From: Parasedimentitalea denitrificans
GTDB taxonomy: Bacteria; Pseudomonadota; Alphaproteobacteria; Rhodobacterales; Rhodobacteraceae
Length of the DNA stretch: 64,000 bases
Reading direction: 5' to 3'
Assembly (NCBI RefSeq): GCF_011813015.1
Contig: NZ_QHLQ01000009.1
Span: 1-64,000, forward strand
Below, in pieces: positions 17,161 to 25,666 of this stretch (position 1 is its first letter; each line of letters begins with the position of its first letter). The position numbers and the translations under genes are program-made. Under the pieces are notes generated by a model. It did not search any database. It was not told the DNA's origin and was given only the letters and a program-made list of their open reading frames with translations.

Positions 17161-18399
17161 ATGAATATTCTGTCAGAGGTTCAAGGCCATTTCCGCGGGG
17201 CGTTGCCGTCCCGTGTTGGGGTGGCCCTGTCTGGTGGTGGCGATTCGGTTGCATTGCTGCATGTGCTGGCAACGTGGTTTCAGAGTCGCGGTGTAGATGT
17301 TCTGGCCGCAACGGTAGATCACGGTTTGCGCGATGGTTCAGCGCAAGAGGCGCAGCAGATTGCTGAAATGGCGGCTGGGCTAGGCGTCGATCACGAAATT
17401 TTGCGCTGGGATGATTGGGACGGCAAGGGCAACCTGCAGGATCAGGCCCGCAGGGCAAGATACCAGCTGCTAGGCGAGTGGGCTAAGCGGCGACAGATAC
17501 CGATTGTGGCGCTGGGGCACACGGCGGATGATCAGGCAGAAACTGTGTTGATGCGACTGGCGCGGTCTGCCGGAGTTGATGGGCTGGCGGCGATGCCGGT
17601 GCGTCGTGATCTGAATGGCATCACATTGCTGCGACCGCTGTTAAAAGTGACCCGAGCGCAGTTGCGCAGCTACCTGACCGAAAACAACCTGACTTGGGTC
17701 GAGGATCCGTCCAATCAGGACCGGCGCTTTGAACGGGTGCGTCTGCGTCAGGCGATGCAGGATCTGGAACCGCTGGGTTTGACCATCGAAACCCTGTCCA
17801 CGGTAGCCGAGAATATGGCGCGGGCGAAGGAAGCCCTTGATCATTCAGTGTTATCATCGGCTCGTGAGCTGGCAACGACGGTCCATGGTGCGGTAGTTTT
17901 TGATGAGGCTATGCTCCGGGTGCAGCCAGATGAGGTTATTCATCGCCTGATTTTGGGCGCTCTGCGCTGGGTTTCAGGGGCAGGGTACCCGCTGCGGCGA
18001 CAAATTATGCGAGAAGCTTTGGACACTGTACGCACCGGTGGCGGATTGACGCTGGGTGGCTGTCGGATTCTGTCGCGTCGGGGGCAGGTTTGGATTTGCC
18101 GCGAATATAACGCGGTTCGCGATGACGTGGCGCAGCCGGATGGTCTGTGGGACAATCGCTGGCGGCTAGAGGGCGGGGCTGATCAAGACCTTGAAGTTCG
18201 TCCCTTAGGCAAGAATGGCCTGTCGTTTTGCCCGGATTGGCGCGATTCTGGTTGCCCGAGGGAAGTGCTAGAGGCTACACCCTCATTGTGGCGCGGGCAG
18301 GACCTGATTGCCGCTCCGATGGCTGAAATGGCCAATGGATGGACCATAAAAGCGGTTATTTCGGACGAAGAGTTCTATGCTGGGCTTTTATCGCATTGA
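17161..18399 (+). CDS. tilS: tRNA(Ile)-lysidine synthase
   Basis: A 412-aa N-type ATP pyrophosphatase that modifies the wobble cytidine of the AUA-reading isoleucine tRNA. The PP-loop SGGGDS is at 24-29. HTADDQAETVLMRLARSAG (about 120-138) and a GLAAM segment belong to the catalytic domain. The C-terminal part is a tRNA-binding domain of usual length. It begins ten bases after the cpoB stop codon and probably shares the tol-pal transcript. Confidence 0.94.
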   Translation: MNILSEVQGHFRGALPSRVGVALSGGGDSVALLHVLATWFQSRGVDVLAATVDHGLRDGSAQEAQQIAEMAAGLGVDHEILRWDDWDGKGNLQDQARRARYQLLGEWAKRRQIPIVALGHTADDQAETVLMRLARSAGVDGLAAMPVRRDLNGITLLRPLLKVTRAQLRSYLTENNLTWVEDPSNQDRRFERVRLRQAMQDLEPLGLTIETLSTVAENMARAKEALDHSVLSSARELATTVHGAVVFDEAMLRVQPDEVIHRLILGALRWVSGAGYPLRRQIMREALDTVRTGGGLTLGGCRILSRRGQVWICREYNAVRDDVAQPDGLWDNRWRLEGGADQDLEVRPLGKNGLSFCPDWRDSGCPREVLEATPSLWRGQDLIAAPMAEMANGWTIKAVISDEEFYAGLLSH

Positions 18400-18420
18400 A
18401 CCTGACCGAATGATCCTTAT
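18395..18420 (+). promoter_or_regulatory. Possible heat-shock-type promoter for ftsH
   Basis: ATTG, 16 bases, then CCTTAT, resembling the alphaproteobacterial RpoH pattern CTTG-N16/17-CCxATxT. It overlaps the end of tilS and lies about 55 bases before ftsH, a usual RpoH target. This is only a weak match. Confidence 0.3.
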
Positions 18421-18476
18421 TTTAGGGTCAAAGCAGGTGTGCCGACTGGCACGCTTCGATAACTAGGAGAGCTGCC

Positions 18477-20393
18477 TTGGGCAACGCACGTAATATCGCC
18501 TTCTGGGTCATTCTGTTTCTGCTGGTCTTGGCGCTGTTCAATATGTTCAGTGGCTCAGGCAGTTCGATGCAGAGCCAGGAAAGAACCTTTTCTGATTTTG
18601 TGACCGCAGTTGAGGGCGGCGGGGTGACCAATGCCACCCTTGATGGCGAACAAATTCGGTTTACCGCGTCTGATGGCAACACTTACGTGACCATCAAGCC
18701 CTCGGATGCTGAAGTTACAAAGCTTCTGATCGAGAACAACATTCCTGTGCGGGCTGAAAAGCAGGCCCAGTCCGGGTTCCAGGCGTTTCTTCTGACGCTG
18801 CTGCCGTTCCTGTTGCTGATCGGTGTCTGGGTTTATTTCATGAACCGGATGCAGGGTGGCGGCAAAGGTGGCGCGATGGGCTTTGGTAAGTCCAAGGCCA
18901 AGATGCTGACCGAAAAGCACGGTCGGGTAACGTTTGACGACGTTGCTGGTATCGACGAAGCTAAGGAAGAGCTGGAAGAGATCGTAGAATTCCTGCGTAA
19001 CCCTCAGAAATTCAGCCGTCTGGGCGGCAAGATCCCCAAGGGTGCGCTGCTGGTGGGCCCTCCGGGTACTGGTAAAACACTGCTGGCGCGGGCGATTGCT
19101 GGCGAAGCGGGCGTTCCGTTCTTTACCATTTCGGGTTCCGATTTTGTTGAGATGTTCGTTGGTGTGGGCGCATCCCGTGTGCGCGACATGTTCGAACAGG
19201 CGAAAAAGAATGCGCCTTGTATTGTGTTCATCGATGAAATCGACGCTGTAGGCCGCCACCGTGGTGCCGGTTATGGCGGTGGTAACGACGAACGCGAGCA
19301 GACGTTGAACCAGCTGCTGGTTGAAATGGACGGTTTTGAAGCCAATGAAGGTGTGATCATCTTGGCGGCGACCAACCGTAAAGACGTGCTGGACCCAGCC
19401 CTGCTGCGTCCGGGCCGTTTTGACCGGAACGTGACTGTTGGTAACCCTGACATCAAAGGCCGTGAGAAAATCTTGGGCGTGCATGCGCGCAAGACTCCGC
19501 TGGGCCCCGACGTGGATCTGCGCATCATTGCGCGGGGTACACCGGGTTTCTCTGGTGCGGATCTGGCTAACCTTGTGAACGAAGCTGCCCTGATGGCTGC
19601 CCGTATTGGCCGTCGTTTTGTGACTATGGATGACTTTGAAAGTGCCAAAGACAAGGTCATGATGGGTGCCGAGCGTCGTTCCATGGTGATGACCCAGGAA
19701 CAAAAGGAAATGACCGCCTACCACGAGGCTGGCCACGCGGTTGTGGGGATTTCCCTGCCGAAATGTGACCCGGTTTATAAGGCGACAATCATTCCGCGCG
19801 GTGGTGCACTGGGCATGGTGATGAGCCTGCCAGAGTTCGACCGGTTGAACATGTTCAAGGAAGAATGCCACCAGCGACTGGCGATGGCGATGGCCGGTAA
19901 GGCTGCTGAAATCATCAAGTATGGTGAGAGCGAAGTGTCCAATGGTCCGGCTGGTGATATCCAGCAGGCATCCGGACTGGCACGGGCTATGGTGATGCAA
20001 TGGGGCATGTCCGATCTGGTCGGCAACATTGACTACCAAGAGGCTGCGGCCGGGTATCAGAACAATGGCGGTGCCGGCGGGTTCTCTGTTTCGGCGGCGA
20101 CCAAAGAGCTGATCGAAGGTGAGGTCAAACGCCTGATCGACGAGGGTTATGAGCGCGCGCGCAAGATCCTGACTGACAACGCTGAAGGTTTTGAACGTCT
20201 GGCGCAAGGCTTGCTAGAGTATGAGACCCTCACCGGTGATGAGATCAAGCGGGTGATGAACGGTGATGCGCCGCATGAGGATGACGACGAGGATGATGCC
20301 GATCAGGGCAATGCCTCGGTCACTGCTATTCCCAAGGCCAAGCCTAAGAAGTCTCCACCCGAAGGGGACATGGAACCAGAACCGTCGGCCTGA
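18477..20393 (+). CDS. ftsH: ATP-dependent zinc metalloprotease FtsH
   Basis: A 638-aa membrane-bound AAA+ protease that degrades unstable membrane and regulatory proteins. Start TTG 18477 has AGGAG nine bases upstream. Two transmembrane helices (about 8-24 and 103-122) flank a periplasmic domain. The AAA module has GPPGTGKT (194-201) and an SRH with LRPGRFDR, and the zinc protease site HEAGH is near 415. The acidic tail (DDDEDDADQ) is variable in the family. A strong terminator follows. Confidence 0.97.
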   Translation: MGNARNIAFWVILFLLVLALFNMFSGSGSSMQSQERTFSDFVTAVEGGGVTNATLDGEQIRFTASDGNTYVTIKPSDAEVTKLLIENNIPVRAEKQAQSGFQAFLLTLLPFLLLIGVWVYFMNRMQGGGKGGAMGFGKSKAKMLTEKHGRVTFDDVAGIDEAKEELEEIVEFLRNPQKFSRLGGKIPKGALLVGPPGTGKTLLARAIAGEAGVPFFTISGSDFVEMFVGVGASRVRDMFEQAKKNAPCIVFIDEIDAVGRHRGAGYGGGNDEREQTLNQLLVEMDGFEANEGVIILAATNRKDVLDPALLRPGRFDRNVTVGNPDIKGREKILGVHARKTPLGPDVDLRIIARGTPGFSGADLANLVNEAALMAARIGRRFVTMDDFESAKDKVMMGAERRSMVMTQEQKEMTAYHEAGHAVVGISLPKCDPVYKATIIPRGGALGMVMSLPEFDRLNMFKEECHQRLAMAMAGKAAEIIKYGESEVSNGPAGDIQQASGLARAMVMQWGMSDLVGNIDYQEAAAGYQNNGGAGGFSVSAATKELIEGEVKRLIDEGYERARKILTDNAEGFERLAQGLLEYETLTGDEIKRVMNGDAPHEDDDEDDADQGNASVTAIPKAKPKKSPPEGDMEPEPSA

Positions 20394-20408
20394 TAGGTTG
20401 CAGAGATT

Positions 20409-20441
20409 GGCCCGGAACCTTGATAGGTTCCGGGCCTTTTT
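20409..20441 (+). terminator. Strong terminator after ftsH
   Basis: A twelve-base perfect stem (GGCCCGGAACCT / AGGTTCCGGGCC, four-base loop) followed by TTTTTC, 16 bases after the stop codon. Confidence 0.93.
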
Positions 20442-20465
20442 CTTGGGCGGTGGTCGTGGTGGCGT

Positions 20466-20495
20466 GGGATATGGCTATTTTGGGCAAAAAGAAGC
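20466..20495 (+). repeat. Copy of the 3'-end element
   Basis: GGGATATGGCTATTTT followed by GGGCAAAAAGAAGC. It shares the TATTT...GCAAAAAGAAGC core with the copies at 4147 and 24430. Confidence 0.6.
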
Positions 20496-20669
20496 GGTGG
20501 GTTTGTGTTCGTTGCCATGAGCGGAAGAATGTGATGGGGGCTAGTGATGACATGTATCACTAAAATGAATGCGGCTAATCCCATGGCTTTGTGCAAGAGT
20601 GGCGCTTCTTGAGGAGCGAGCCCAATTTGGGCGGTGACGACATAGCGGTTAGACGGAGTAAAGCATTCA

Positions 20670-21245
20670 ATGCCGACCATGATTGAAACACAGTATACTG
20701 GTGAAATTACTTGGCTTGGGCATGTGCCTGCGGGTGAGGGGCTGCGGGCCAATGCTGTAGAGCAGCTGGAGCTTGGGTTTGATGGCGACTCAGGTGCGCG
20801 GCATGCGGGGGCAAATCGTGCGTCCTGTGTGCGGGTGAAGAATCTGTATCCGCAGGGCACTGAAATTCGCAATGTTCGGCAGTTGACGATCCTGTCTGAA
20901 GAAGAGCTGGCACTGATTGCCGCTGACATGGGGATGGAGTGGGTCTACCCAGAGCATCTGGGGGTTTCGATTGTGGTGCGTGGCATTCCGGATTTCACAT
21001 TTGTACCGCCGTCGTCGCGTTTGCAGGGGCCTGATGGCACTACCGTGGTTGTTGATACAGAGAACCGTCCCTGCATTTTCCCGGCCAAGGAAATTGAAAA
21101 AGATCACGCCGGATTTGGGCCGAAGTTCAAACCTGCGGCCAAGAACCGGCGGGGAATCACTGCCTGGGTGGAGCGGCCGGGCGGTTTGGCTGTTGGCGAT
21201 GCCTTGCGACTTTTTATTCCAGATCAGCGTCCCTGGGCGCCATAA
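20670..21245 (+). CDS. MOSC-domain protein
   Basis: A 191-aa protein with MOSC-type features: GEITWLGHVP at the N-terminus, an early conserved Gly/Arg-rich segment, RQLTILSEEELALIA (about 70-84), then PCIFP and AGFGPKFKPAAKNRRGITAWVERPG (in two parts) near the end. MOSC domains occur in molybdenum-cofactor sulfurases and sulfur-transfer enzymes. This is a stand-alone version with no fused domain. A second ATG at 20679 is an alternative start. The exact reaction is unknown. Confidence 0.82.
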   Translation: MPTMIETQYTGEITWLGHVPAGEGLRANAVEQLELGFDGDSGARHAGANRASCVRVKNLYPQGTEIRNVRQLTILSEEELALIAADMGMEWVYPEHLGVSIVVRGIPDFTFVPPSSRLQGPDGTTVVVDTENRPCIFPAKEIEKDHAGFGPKFKPAAKNRRGITAWVERPGGLAVGDALRLFIPDQRPWAP

Positions 21246-21425
21246 AAATACTGTCAGTCTGGATGCATCTTTGAATCCGCAGCCCAGAGTTGCTGGTACG
21301 CCGTTTCGCGTCCTGAAAATGTCGGAAATCATGCGATACAAGGACGCAGGGAGGGCTATGGCTTGACGCATGCCGGCAATTGTATGCCGCAAAAAGTTCA
21401 ACATCTAAGATCAGGGACCAGGGCT

Positions 21426-23102
21426 ATGAGCTATAAAAGCGATATTGAGATTGCACGGGAAGCGCAGAAGCGTTCGATCCAAGAGATTGGTGAGAAGCTG
21501 GGCATTCCGCGTGATGATCTACTGCCCTACGGCCACGACAAGGCAAAGGTCAGCCAGTCGTTCATCAACTCGGTTCAGGATCGTGAAGACGGCAAGCTGA
21601 TTCTTGTGACCGCGATTAACCCAACGCCAGCTGGTGAAGGCAAGACCACCACGACCGTTGGTCTGGGTGATGGTCTGAACCGCATTGGCAAGAACGCCAT
21701 GGTTTGTATCCGCGAAGCGTCGCTGGGTCCGAACTTTGGCATGAAGGGTGGCGCTGCTGGGGGTGGCTATGCGCAGGTTGTTCCAATGGAGGACATGAAC
21801 CTGCACTTTACCGGTGACTTCCACGCCATCACATCTGCCCACTCGCTGCTGTCGGCGATGATCGACAACCATATCTATTGGGGCAACGATCTGGAAATCG
21901 ACACCCGTCGTGTTGTCTGGCGTCGTGTGGTTGACATGAACGACCGTGCGCTGCGTCAGATCACAGCAAGCTTGGGTGGCGTTGCAAACGGCTTCCCACG
22001 TGAAACCGGGTTTGACATTACTGTTGCCTCCGAAGTGATGGCGATCCTGTGTCTGGCCAAAGATCTGAAGGATCTGGAAAAGCGTCTGGGTGACATCATT
22101 GTTGCCTATCGTCGTGACCGGTCTCCGGTGTTCTGCCGTGATATCGAAGCAGATGGCGCGATGACCGTTCTGCTGAAAGATGCGATGCAGCCGAACCTGG
22201 TGCAGACGCTGGAAAACAACCCGGCATTCGTCCACGGTGGCCCATTCGCCAACATCGCACACGGTTGTAACTCGGTTATCGCAACCACAACCGCGCTGAA
22301 GATGACAGACTATGTTGTCACCGAGGCTGGGTTTGGTGCTGATCTGGGTGCCGAGAAGTTCATGAACATCAAGTGCCGTAAGGCCGATCTGGCGCCATCG
22401 GTGGTGGTTTTGGTTGCGACAGTGCGCGCGATGAAGATGAACGGTGGTGTGGCCAAGGCGGATCTGGGAACAGAGAATGTCGAGGCCGTGCAGTCGGGCT
22501 GTGCCAACCTGGGTCGTCACATCGAGAACCTTAAGGGCTTTGGTGTGCCGGTTGTTGTTGCTATCAACCACTTTGTAACTGACACCGATGCCGAAGTGCA
22601 GGCGATCAAGGACTTTGTGGTCGAGCAGGGATCAGAAGCAATCCTGTCGCGTCACTGGGAGCTGGGCTCCGAAGGATCTGCTGATCTGGCAACCCGTGTG
22701 GCCGAGATTGCAGATGCGGATGTGGCCAACTTTGCGCCGATCTATCCTGATGACATGCCATTGTTTGAGAAGATGGAAACCGTCGCCAAGCGTATCTACC
22801 GCGCGGATGAGGTTTTGGCTGATGCCAAGATCCGCAAGCAACTGCACGAGTGGGAAGCGCAGGGCTATGGCAATCTGCCGATCTGTATGGCCAAAACGCA
22901 GTATTCGTTCTCGACCGATCCAACTCTGCGCGGTGCGCCGGTAGGTCACTCGGTTCCGGTTCGTGAAGTACGCCTGTCGGCAGGGGCTGGTTTCATCGTT
23001 GTAGTCTGCGGCGATATCATGACCATGCCGGGTCTACCACGCAATCCGGCAGCCAAGAGCATCTGCCTGAATGACGCAGGTGAGATTGAAGGCTTGTTCT
23101 AA
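21426..23102 (+). CDS. fhs: Formate-tetrahydrofolate ligase
   Basis: A 558-aa enzyme that makes 10-formyl-THF from formate, THF and ATP. The P-loop [18 protein letters not shown] lies near residue 65. Further family motifs are [20 protein letters not shown] and [11 protein letters not shown]. The ATG at 21426 gives the standard N-terminus, and the open frame from TTG 21363 adds a non-conserved leader. It heads a one-carbon module with folD downstream. Roseobacters use this route to oxidise or assimilate methyl-group carbon. Confidence 0.96.
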   Translation: MSYKSDIEIAREAQKRSIQEIGEKLGIPRDDLLPYGHDKAKVSQSFINSVQDREDGKLILVTAINPTPAGEGKTTTTVGLGDGLNRIGKNAMVCIREASLGPNFGMKGGAAGGGYAQVVPMEDMNLHFTGDFHAITSAHSLLSAMIDNHIYWGNDLEIDTRRVVWRRVVDMNDRALRQITASLGGVANGFPRETGFDITVASEVMAILCLAKDLKDLEKRLGDIIVAYRRDRSPVFCRDIEADGAMTVLLKDAMQPNLVQTLENNPAFVHGGPFANIAHGCNSVIATTTALKMTDYVVTEAGFGADLGAEKFMNIKCRKADLAPSVVVLVATVRAMKMNGGVAKADLGTENVEAVQSGCANLGRHIENLKGFGVPVVVAINHFVTDTDAEVQAIKDFVVEQGSEAILSRHWELGSEGSADLATRVAEIADADVANFAPIYPDDMPLFEKMETVAKRIYRADEVLADAKIRKQLHEWEAQGYGNLPICMAKTQYSFSTDPTLRGAPVGHSVPVREVRLSAGAGFIVVVCGDIMTMPGLPRNPAAKSICLNDAGEIEGLF

Positions 23103-23120
23103 GCTGAAAAATACGCTTTC

Positions 23121-23147
23121 TGCGGCCCGGGGACCCCCCGGGCCGCA
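23121..23147 (+). promoter_or_regulatory. Very stable hairpin between fhs and the chorismate mutase gene
   Basis: A twelve-base perfect stem (TGCGGCCCGGGG / CCCCGGGCCGCA, loop ACC). It has no T run behind it and ends one base before the GGAG ribosome site of the next gene. It could protect the fhs 3' end or dampen translation of the downstream gene. Confidence 0.7.
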
Positions 23148-23158
23148 GGAGTATTGAG

Positions 23159-23464
23159 ATGACTGAATTGAGACCTCCGTCTGATTGCGAAGACATGCCG
23201 ATGCTTCGGCAACAAATTGACGCATTGGATGCGGATCTTGTGCAGCTACTGGCCACCCGAGCGGGATATATCGATCGGGCTATTGCGCTAAAACAAGGTA
23301 ACAATTGGCCGGCGCGGATACCTGAGAGGGTGGAAGAGGTTGTCACTAAGGTGTGCGAGAAAGCCAAAGCAGAGGGGCTGGACCCCGAGCTGGCCGAGAC
23401 ACTGTGGCGGCAGCTGATTGACTGGTCTATCGCGCGGGAAGCGCAGGTCATACGGGAAACTTGA
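23159..23464 (+). CDS. Chorismate mutase, AroQ type (monofunctional)
   Basis: A 101-aa all-helical protein. The pattern LRQQIDALDADLVQLLATR (16-34), then YIDRAIALKQ with Lys45, and a C-terminal LIDWSIAREAQ fits the AroQ/PchB-like fold. It should convert chorismate to prephenate. A PchB-like isochorismate lyase role is possible but less expected without salicylate genes. It is unusual in sitting between fhs and folD. GGAG lies about nine bases upstream of the ATG. Confidence 0.9.
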   Translation: MTELRPPSDCEDMPMLRQQIDALDADLVQLLATRAGYIDRAIALKQGNNWPARIPERVEEVVTKVCEKAKAEGLDPELAETLWRQLIDWSIAREAQVIRET

Positions 23465-23503
23465 GCGGGCTTGGTATTAAGCTCGGGGGAAAGGAATAGA
23501 ATT

Positions 23504-24403
23504 ATGGCAGCAAGTATAATCGACGGTAAGGCCTTTGCCGCAACAGTGCGTGACAAGGTGGCCAGCCACGTTGCCCGTTTGAAAGAAGAACACAATATCA
23601 CGCCAGGTTTGGCTGTAGTGCTGGTGGGTGAAGATCCCGCGTCCGAGGTTTACGTGGCCGCCAAGCACAAGAACACTGTGGCAGCTGGTATGGCCTCTTT
23701 TGAGCACAAGCTGCCTGCTGATGTGTCCGAAGAGGAGCTGTTCGCGCTGATCGACCAGCTGAATGCGGATCCCAAGGTGCATGGCATCCTTTGCCAGTTC
23801 CCAGTGCCGGACCATTTGAACGAACGCCGCGTGGTAGCCCGCATTGACCCATCCAAGGACGTGGACGGGTTGAGCGTAGTGAACGCAGGCCTTCTGGCTA
23901 GCGGAGAGAAAGGCCTTGTGTCTTGCACTCCGTTGGGGTGCCTGATGCTGCTGCGCAATCAGTTGGGCAACATGTCGGGCAAGAATGCTGTGGTGATTGG
24001 GCGTTCGAACCTGTTTGGTAAGCCGATGGCCCAACTGTTGCTGCAGGAAAGCTGCACCGTGACCATCGCCCATTCGCGTACGCAGGACTTGGAGGCGGTC
24101 TGCCGCCGTGCCGATATTCTGGTTGCGGCTGTTGGTCGCGCCGAAATGGTCAAAGGCGACTGGGTAAAGCCTGGCGCAACGGTCATCGATGTAGGCATCA
24201 CGCGCATTCCGCATCCAGAAAAGCCCGGTAAGTCTAAGCTGCTGGGGGACGTTGACTTTGCCGAAGCTGCCGAGGTTGCGAGCGCCATTACGCCTGTACC
24301 GGGTGGCGTTGGCCCAATGACTATTGCCTGCCTGCTGGCCAATACTGTCACAGCCTGTTGCCGTGCCAATGGTCTGGCTGAGCCGGAAGGGCTGACCGCC
24401 TGA
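23504..24403 (+). CDS. folD: Methylenetetrahydrofolate dehydrogenase/cyclohydrolase FolD
   Basis: A 299-aa bifunctional enzyme interconverting 5,10-methylene-, methenyl- and 10-formyl-THF. Family signatures: [14 protein letters not shown] with the catalytic Lys (about 46-59), then [15 protein letters not shown] and [16 protein letters not shown] chose the ATG at 23504, because GGAAAGGAA lies eight bases upstream; the ORF from 23471 has no site. It closes the fhs/chorismate mutase/folD cluster and is followed by a repeat element and terminator. Confidence 0.96.
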   Translation: MAASIIDGKAFAATVRDKVASHVARLKEEHNITPGLAVVLVGEDPASEVYVAAKHKNTVAAGMASFEHKLPADVSEEELFALIDQLNADPKVHGILCQFPVPDHLNERRVVARIDPSKDVDGLSVVNAGLLASGEKGLVSCTPLGCLMLLRNQLGNMSGKNAVVIGRSNLFGKPMAQLLLQESCTVTIAHSRTQDLEAVCRRADILVAAVGRAEMVKGDWVKPGATVIDVGITRIPHPEKPGKSKLLGDVDFAEAAEVASAITPVPGGVGPMTIACLLANTVTACCRANGLAEPEGLTA

Positions 24404-24429
24404 TCTGTTGCCCGTTGCGGCGTTGGATT

Positions 24430-24453
24430 TGAGTATTTAGAGCAAAAAGAAGC
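24430..24453 (+). repeat. Copy of the 3'-end element after folD
   Basis: TGAGTATTTAGAGCAAAAAG followed by AAGC, nearly identical to the copy after priA. Its reverse complement supplies the T-rich tract behind the adjacent hairpin for minus-strand transcripts. Confidence 0.75.
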
Positions 24454-24456
24454 AGG

Positions 24457-24484
24457 GGCGGCTCGCAAGAGCCGCCTTTGTTGC
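24457..24484. terminator. Bidirectional terminator between folD and the thioesterase gene
   Basis: An eight-base perfect stem GGCGGCTC / GAGCCGCC with GCAA loop. Plus-strand readers meet TTTGTTG after it, and minus-strand readers meet CCTGCTTCTTTTTGC. Confidence 0.85.
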
Positions 24485-24492
24485 GTTTGGGA

Positions 24493-24909
24493 TCAGATTT
24501 GGACCGGGGCCATGGTGCCCTGTAGTATAGCTATCAGTTTTTCCTGACCGTCGGTGATGGCGTGGACCTCGGCGGTGACAACAACCAGACGGCGGCCGGG
24601 TTTGATGACTTTGCCGGTGGCGCGTAGGTAATCGCCCTGACCTGGTGACAGCAGGTTGATCTTGATCTCGGCTGTCATCACCTCTTGGTCACTGGGCAGT
24701 TTGGTGAGCGCAGCATAACCAGCTGCGGTATCGCCTATGGCAAAAGTCAGGGCCGCATGGGCAACGCCGTGTTGCTGGCGGCTGCTTAGCAGGATGGGGG
24801 CAGTGATGATGACCTCACCATCGCCGATGTGGGTGAGCTCGGCACCCATAGTGTGCATCATGTTCTGGCGGGCAAAGCTGGCGCGGATGCGGCTGTCGAT
24901 ATCTGTCAT
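24493..24909 (-). CDS. PaaI-type hotdog thioesterase
   Basis: A 138-aa protein of the 4-hydroxybenzoyl-CoA/PaaI thioesterase group. HGVAHAALTFAIGDTAAGYAA (in two parts, about 47-67) contains the conserved His-Gly and the catalytic Asp of the hotdog helix. A beta-rich half follows with INLLSPGQGDYLRATGKV. It probably hydrolyses an aromatic or short-chain acyl-CoA; no neighbouring catabolic genes suggest the substrate. AGGGAACC precedes the ATG. Confidence 0.88.
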   Translation of the reverse strand: MTDIDSRIRASFARQNMMHTMGAELTHIGDGEVIITAPILLSSRQQHGVAHAALTFAIGDTAAGYAALTKLPSDQEVMTAEIKINLLSPGQGDYLRATGKVIKPGRRLVVVTAEVHAITDGQEKLIAILQGTMAPVQI

Positions 24910-24977
24910 TTGTGGTTCCCTGTCGTGTTGCCAGGACCATAGAGAACGCGTTTGGTATTGGGGGAATGACGTTGCGG

Positions 24978-25628
24978 CTAGCGTGGCATTGGAATGGCCA
25001 GGGGGCGGGGGCCTGTCAGGATGGCGATGGCCTTGGGGGCCATCAGGGTGGATAGGGCCGGGTCGCTGCTGCGCAACCCGCCGGTGTAGGTGCCATAGGC
25101 GGGTAGGATCAGGCGGTGTTGGTCTAGCAGAAAGGCAGGGCGGGTGGCGCCGCGCAGTTTTGCCTTGGGGTGATAGTGGCCAGAAACTTCGCCGGATGTG
25201 TCGGGTTCGGCAATATGGCGGAAGGTCAGCGGGGCGAGGGGGAAGCTGTCGTGCAGTTCACCGGGTAGGTTTGCGGGGGCCGGATCGTGGTTGCCGGTGA
25301 TCCAGATCCAACGGCACCTGCTGGCGAGGTCGGCTATTTTGTCTTTCTCGGCCTCAGGCAAAGCGCGCGCGGCGCTGTCATCGTCGAAACTGTCGCCCAG
25401 ACAGATCACGGTGTTGGCTTGGGTTTGGTTCAGGTCAGCCTCAAGTCGGGCCAGCGTTTCCTGGGTCTCATAGGGGGGCAGGGTAGTGCCGCCGCGACGG
25501 GCGTGACGTTCGGACTTGCCCAGATGCAGGTCCGAGACACAGAGCAGGTTCTGGTCAGGCCAGTAGAGCGCGCCGGAACCTAGAGCCGTGAGCTGGGCGC
25601 CGGAGAGGGGGAAGTCATATCCAGTCAT
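24978..25628 (-). CDS. pdeM: Ligase-associated DNA damage response phosphoesterase PdeM
   Basis: A 216-aa calcineurin-like metallophosphoesterase. The metal-ligand motifs run in order: SDLHLGKSERH (about 32-42), CLGDSFDDD (about 76-84), TGNHDPA (about 110-116), SGHYHPKAKLRG (about 146-157). This subfamily is named for its clustering with an ATP-dependent DNA ligase and a DEXH helicase, here upstream with a 38-base gap. The ATG at 25628 is preferred over TTG 25634. The role in repair is from family context. Confidence 0.92.
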   Translation of the reverse strand: MTGYDFPLSGAQLTALGSGALYWPDQNLLCVSDLHLGKSERHARRGGTTLPPYETQETLARLEADLNQTQANTVICLGDSFDDDSAARALPEAEKDKIADLASRCRWIWITGNHDPAPANLPGELHDSFPLAPLTFRHIAEPDTSGEVSGHYHPKAKLRGATRPAFLLDQHRLILPAYGTYTGGLRSSDPALSTLMAPKAIAILTGPRPLAIPMPR

Positions 25629-25666
25629 TCGCAAGACGTTGCTGATCTGAAGCGGACTAGCAAGGG

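Noticed and set aside
18555..20207. A 550-codon open frame antisense to ftsH
   Set aside because: His- and Gln-rich translation is typical of the complement of a GC-biased gene; ftsH itself is unmistakable.
21246..21425. A folate-sensing riboswitch before fhs
   Set aside because: I looked for a conserved paired architecture in the leader and could not recognise one. A covariance-model search would be needed.
21519..22571. A 350-codon open frame antisense to fhs
   Set aside because: The same shadow effect: no start signal and no family features.
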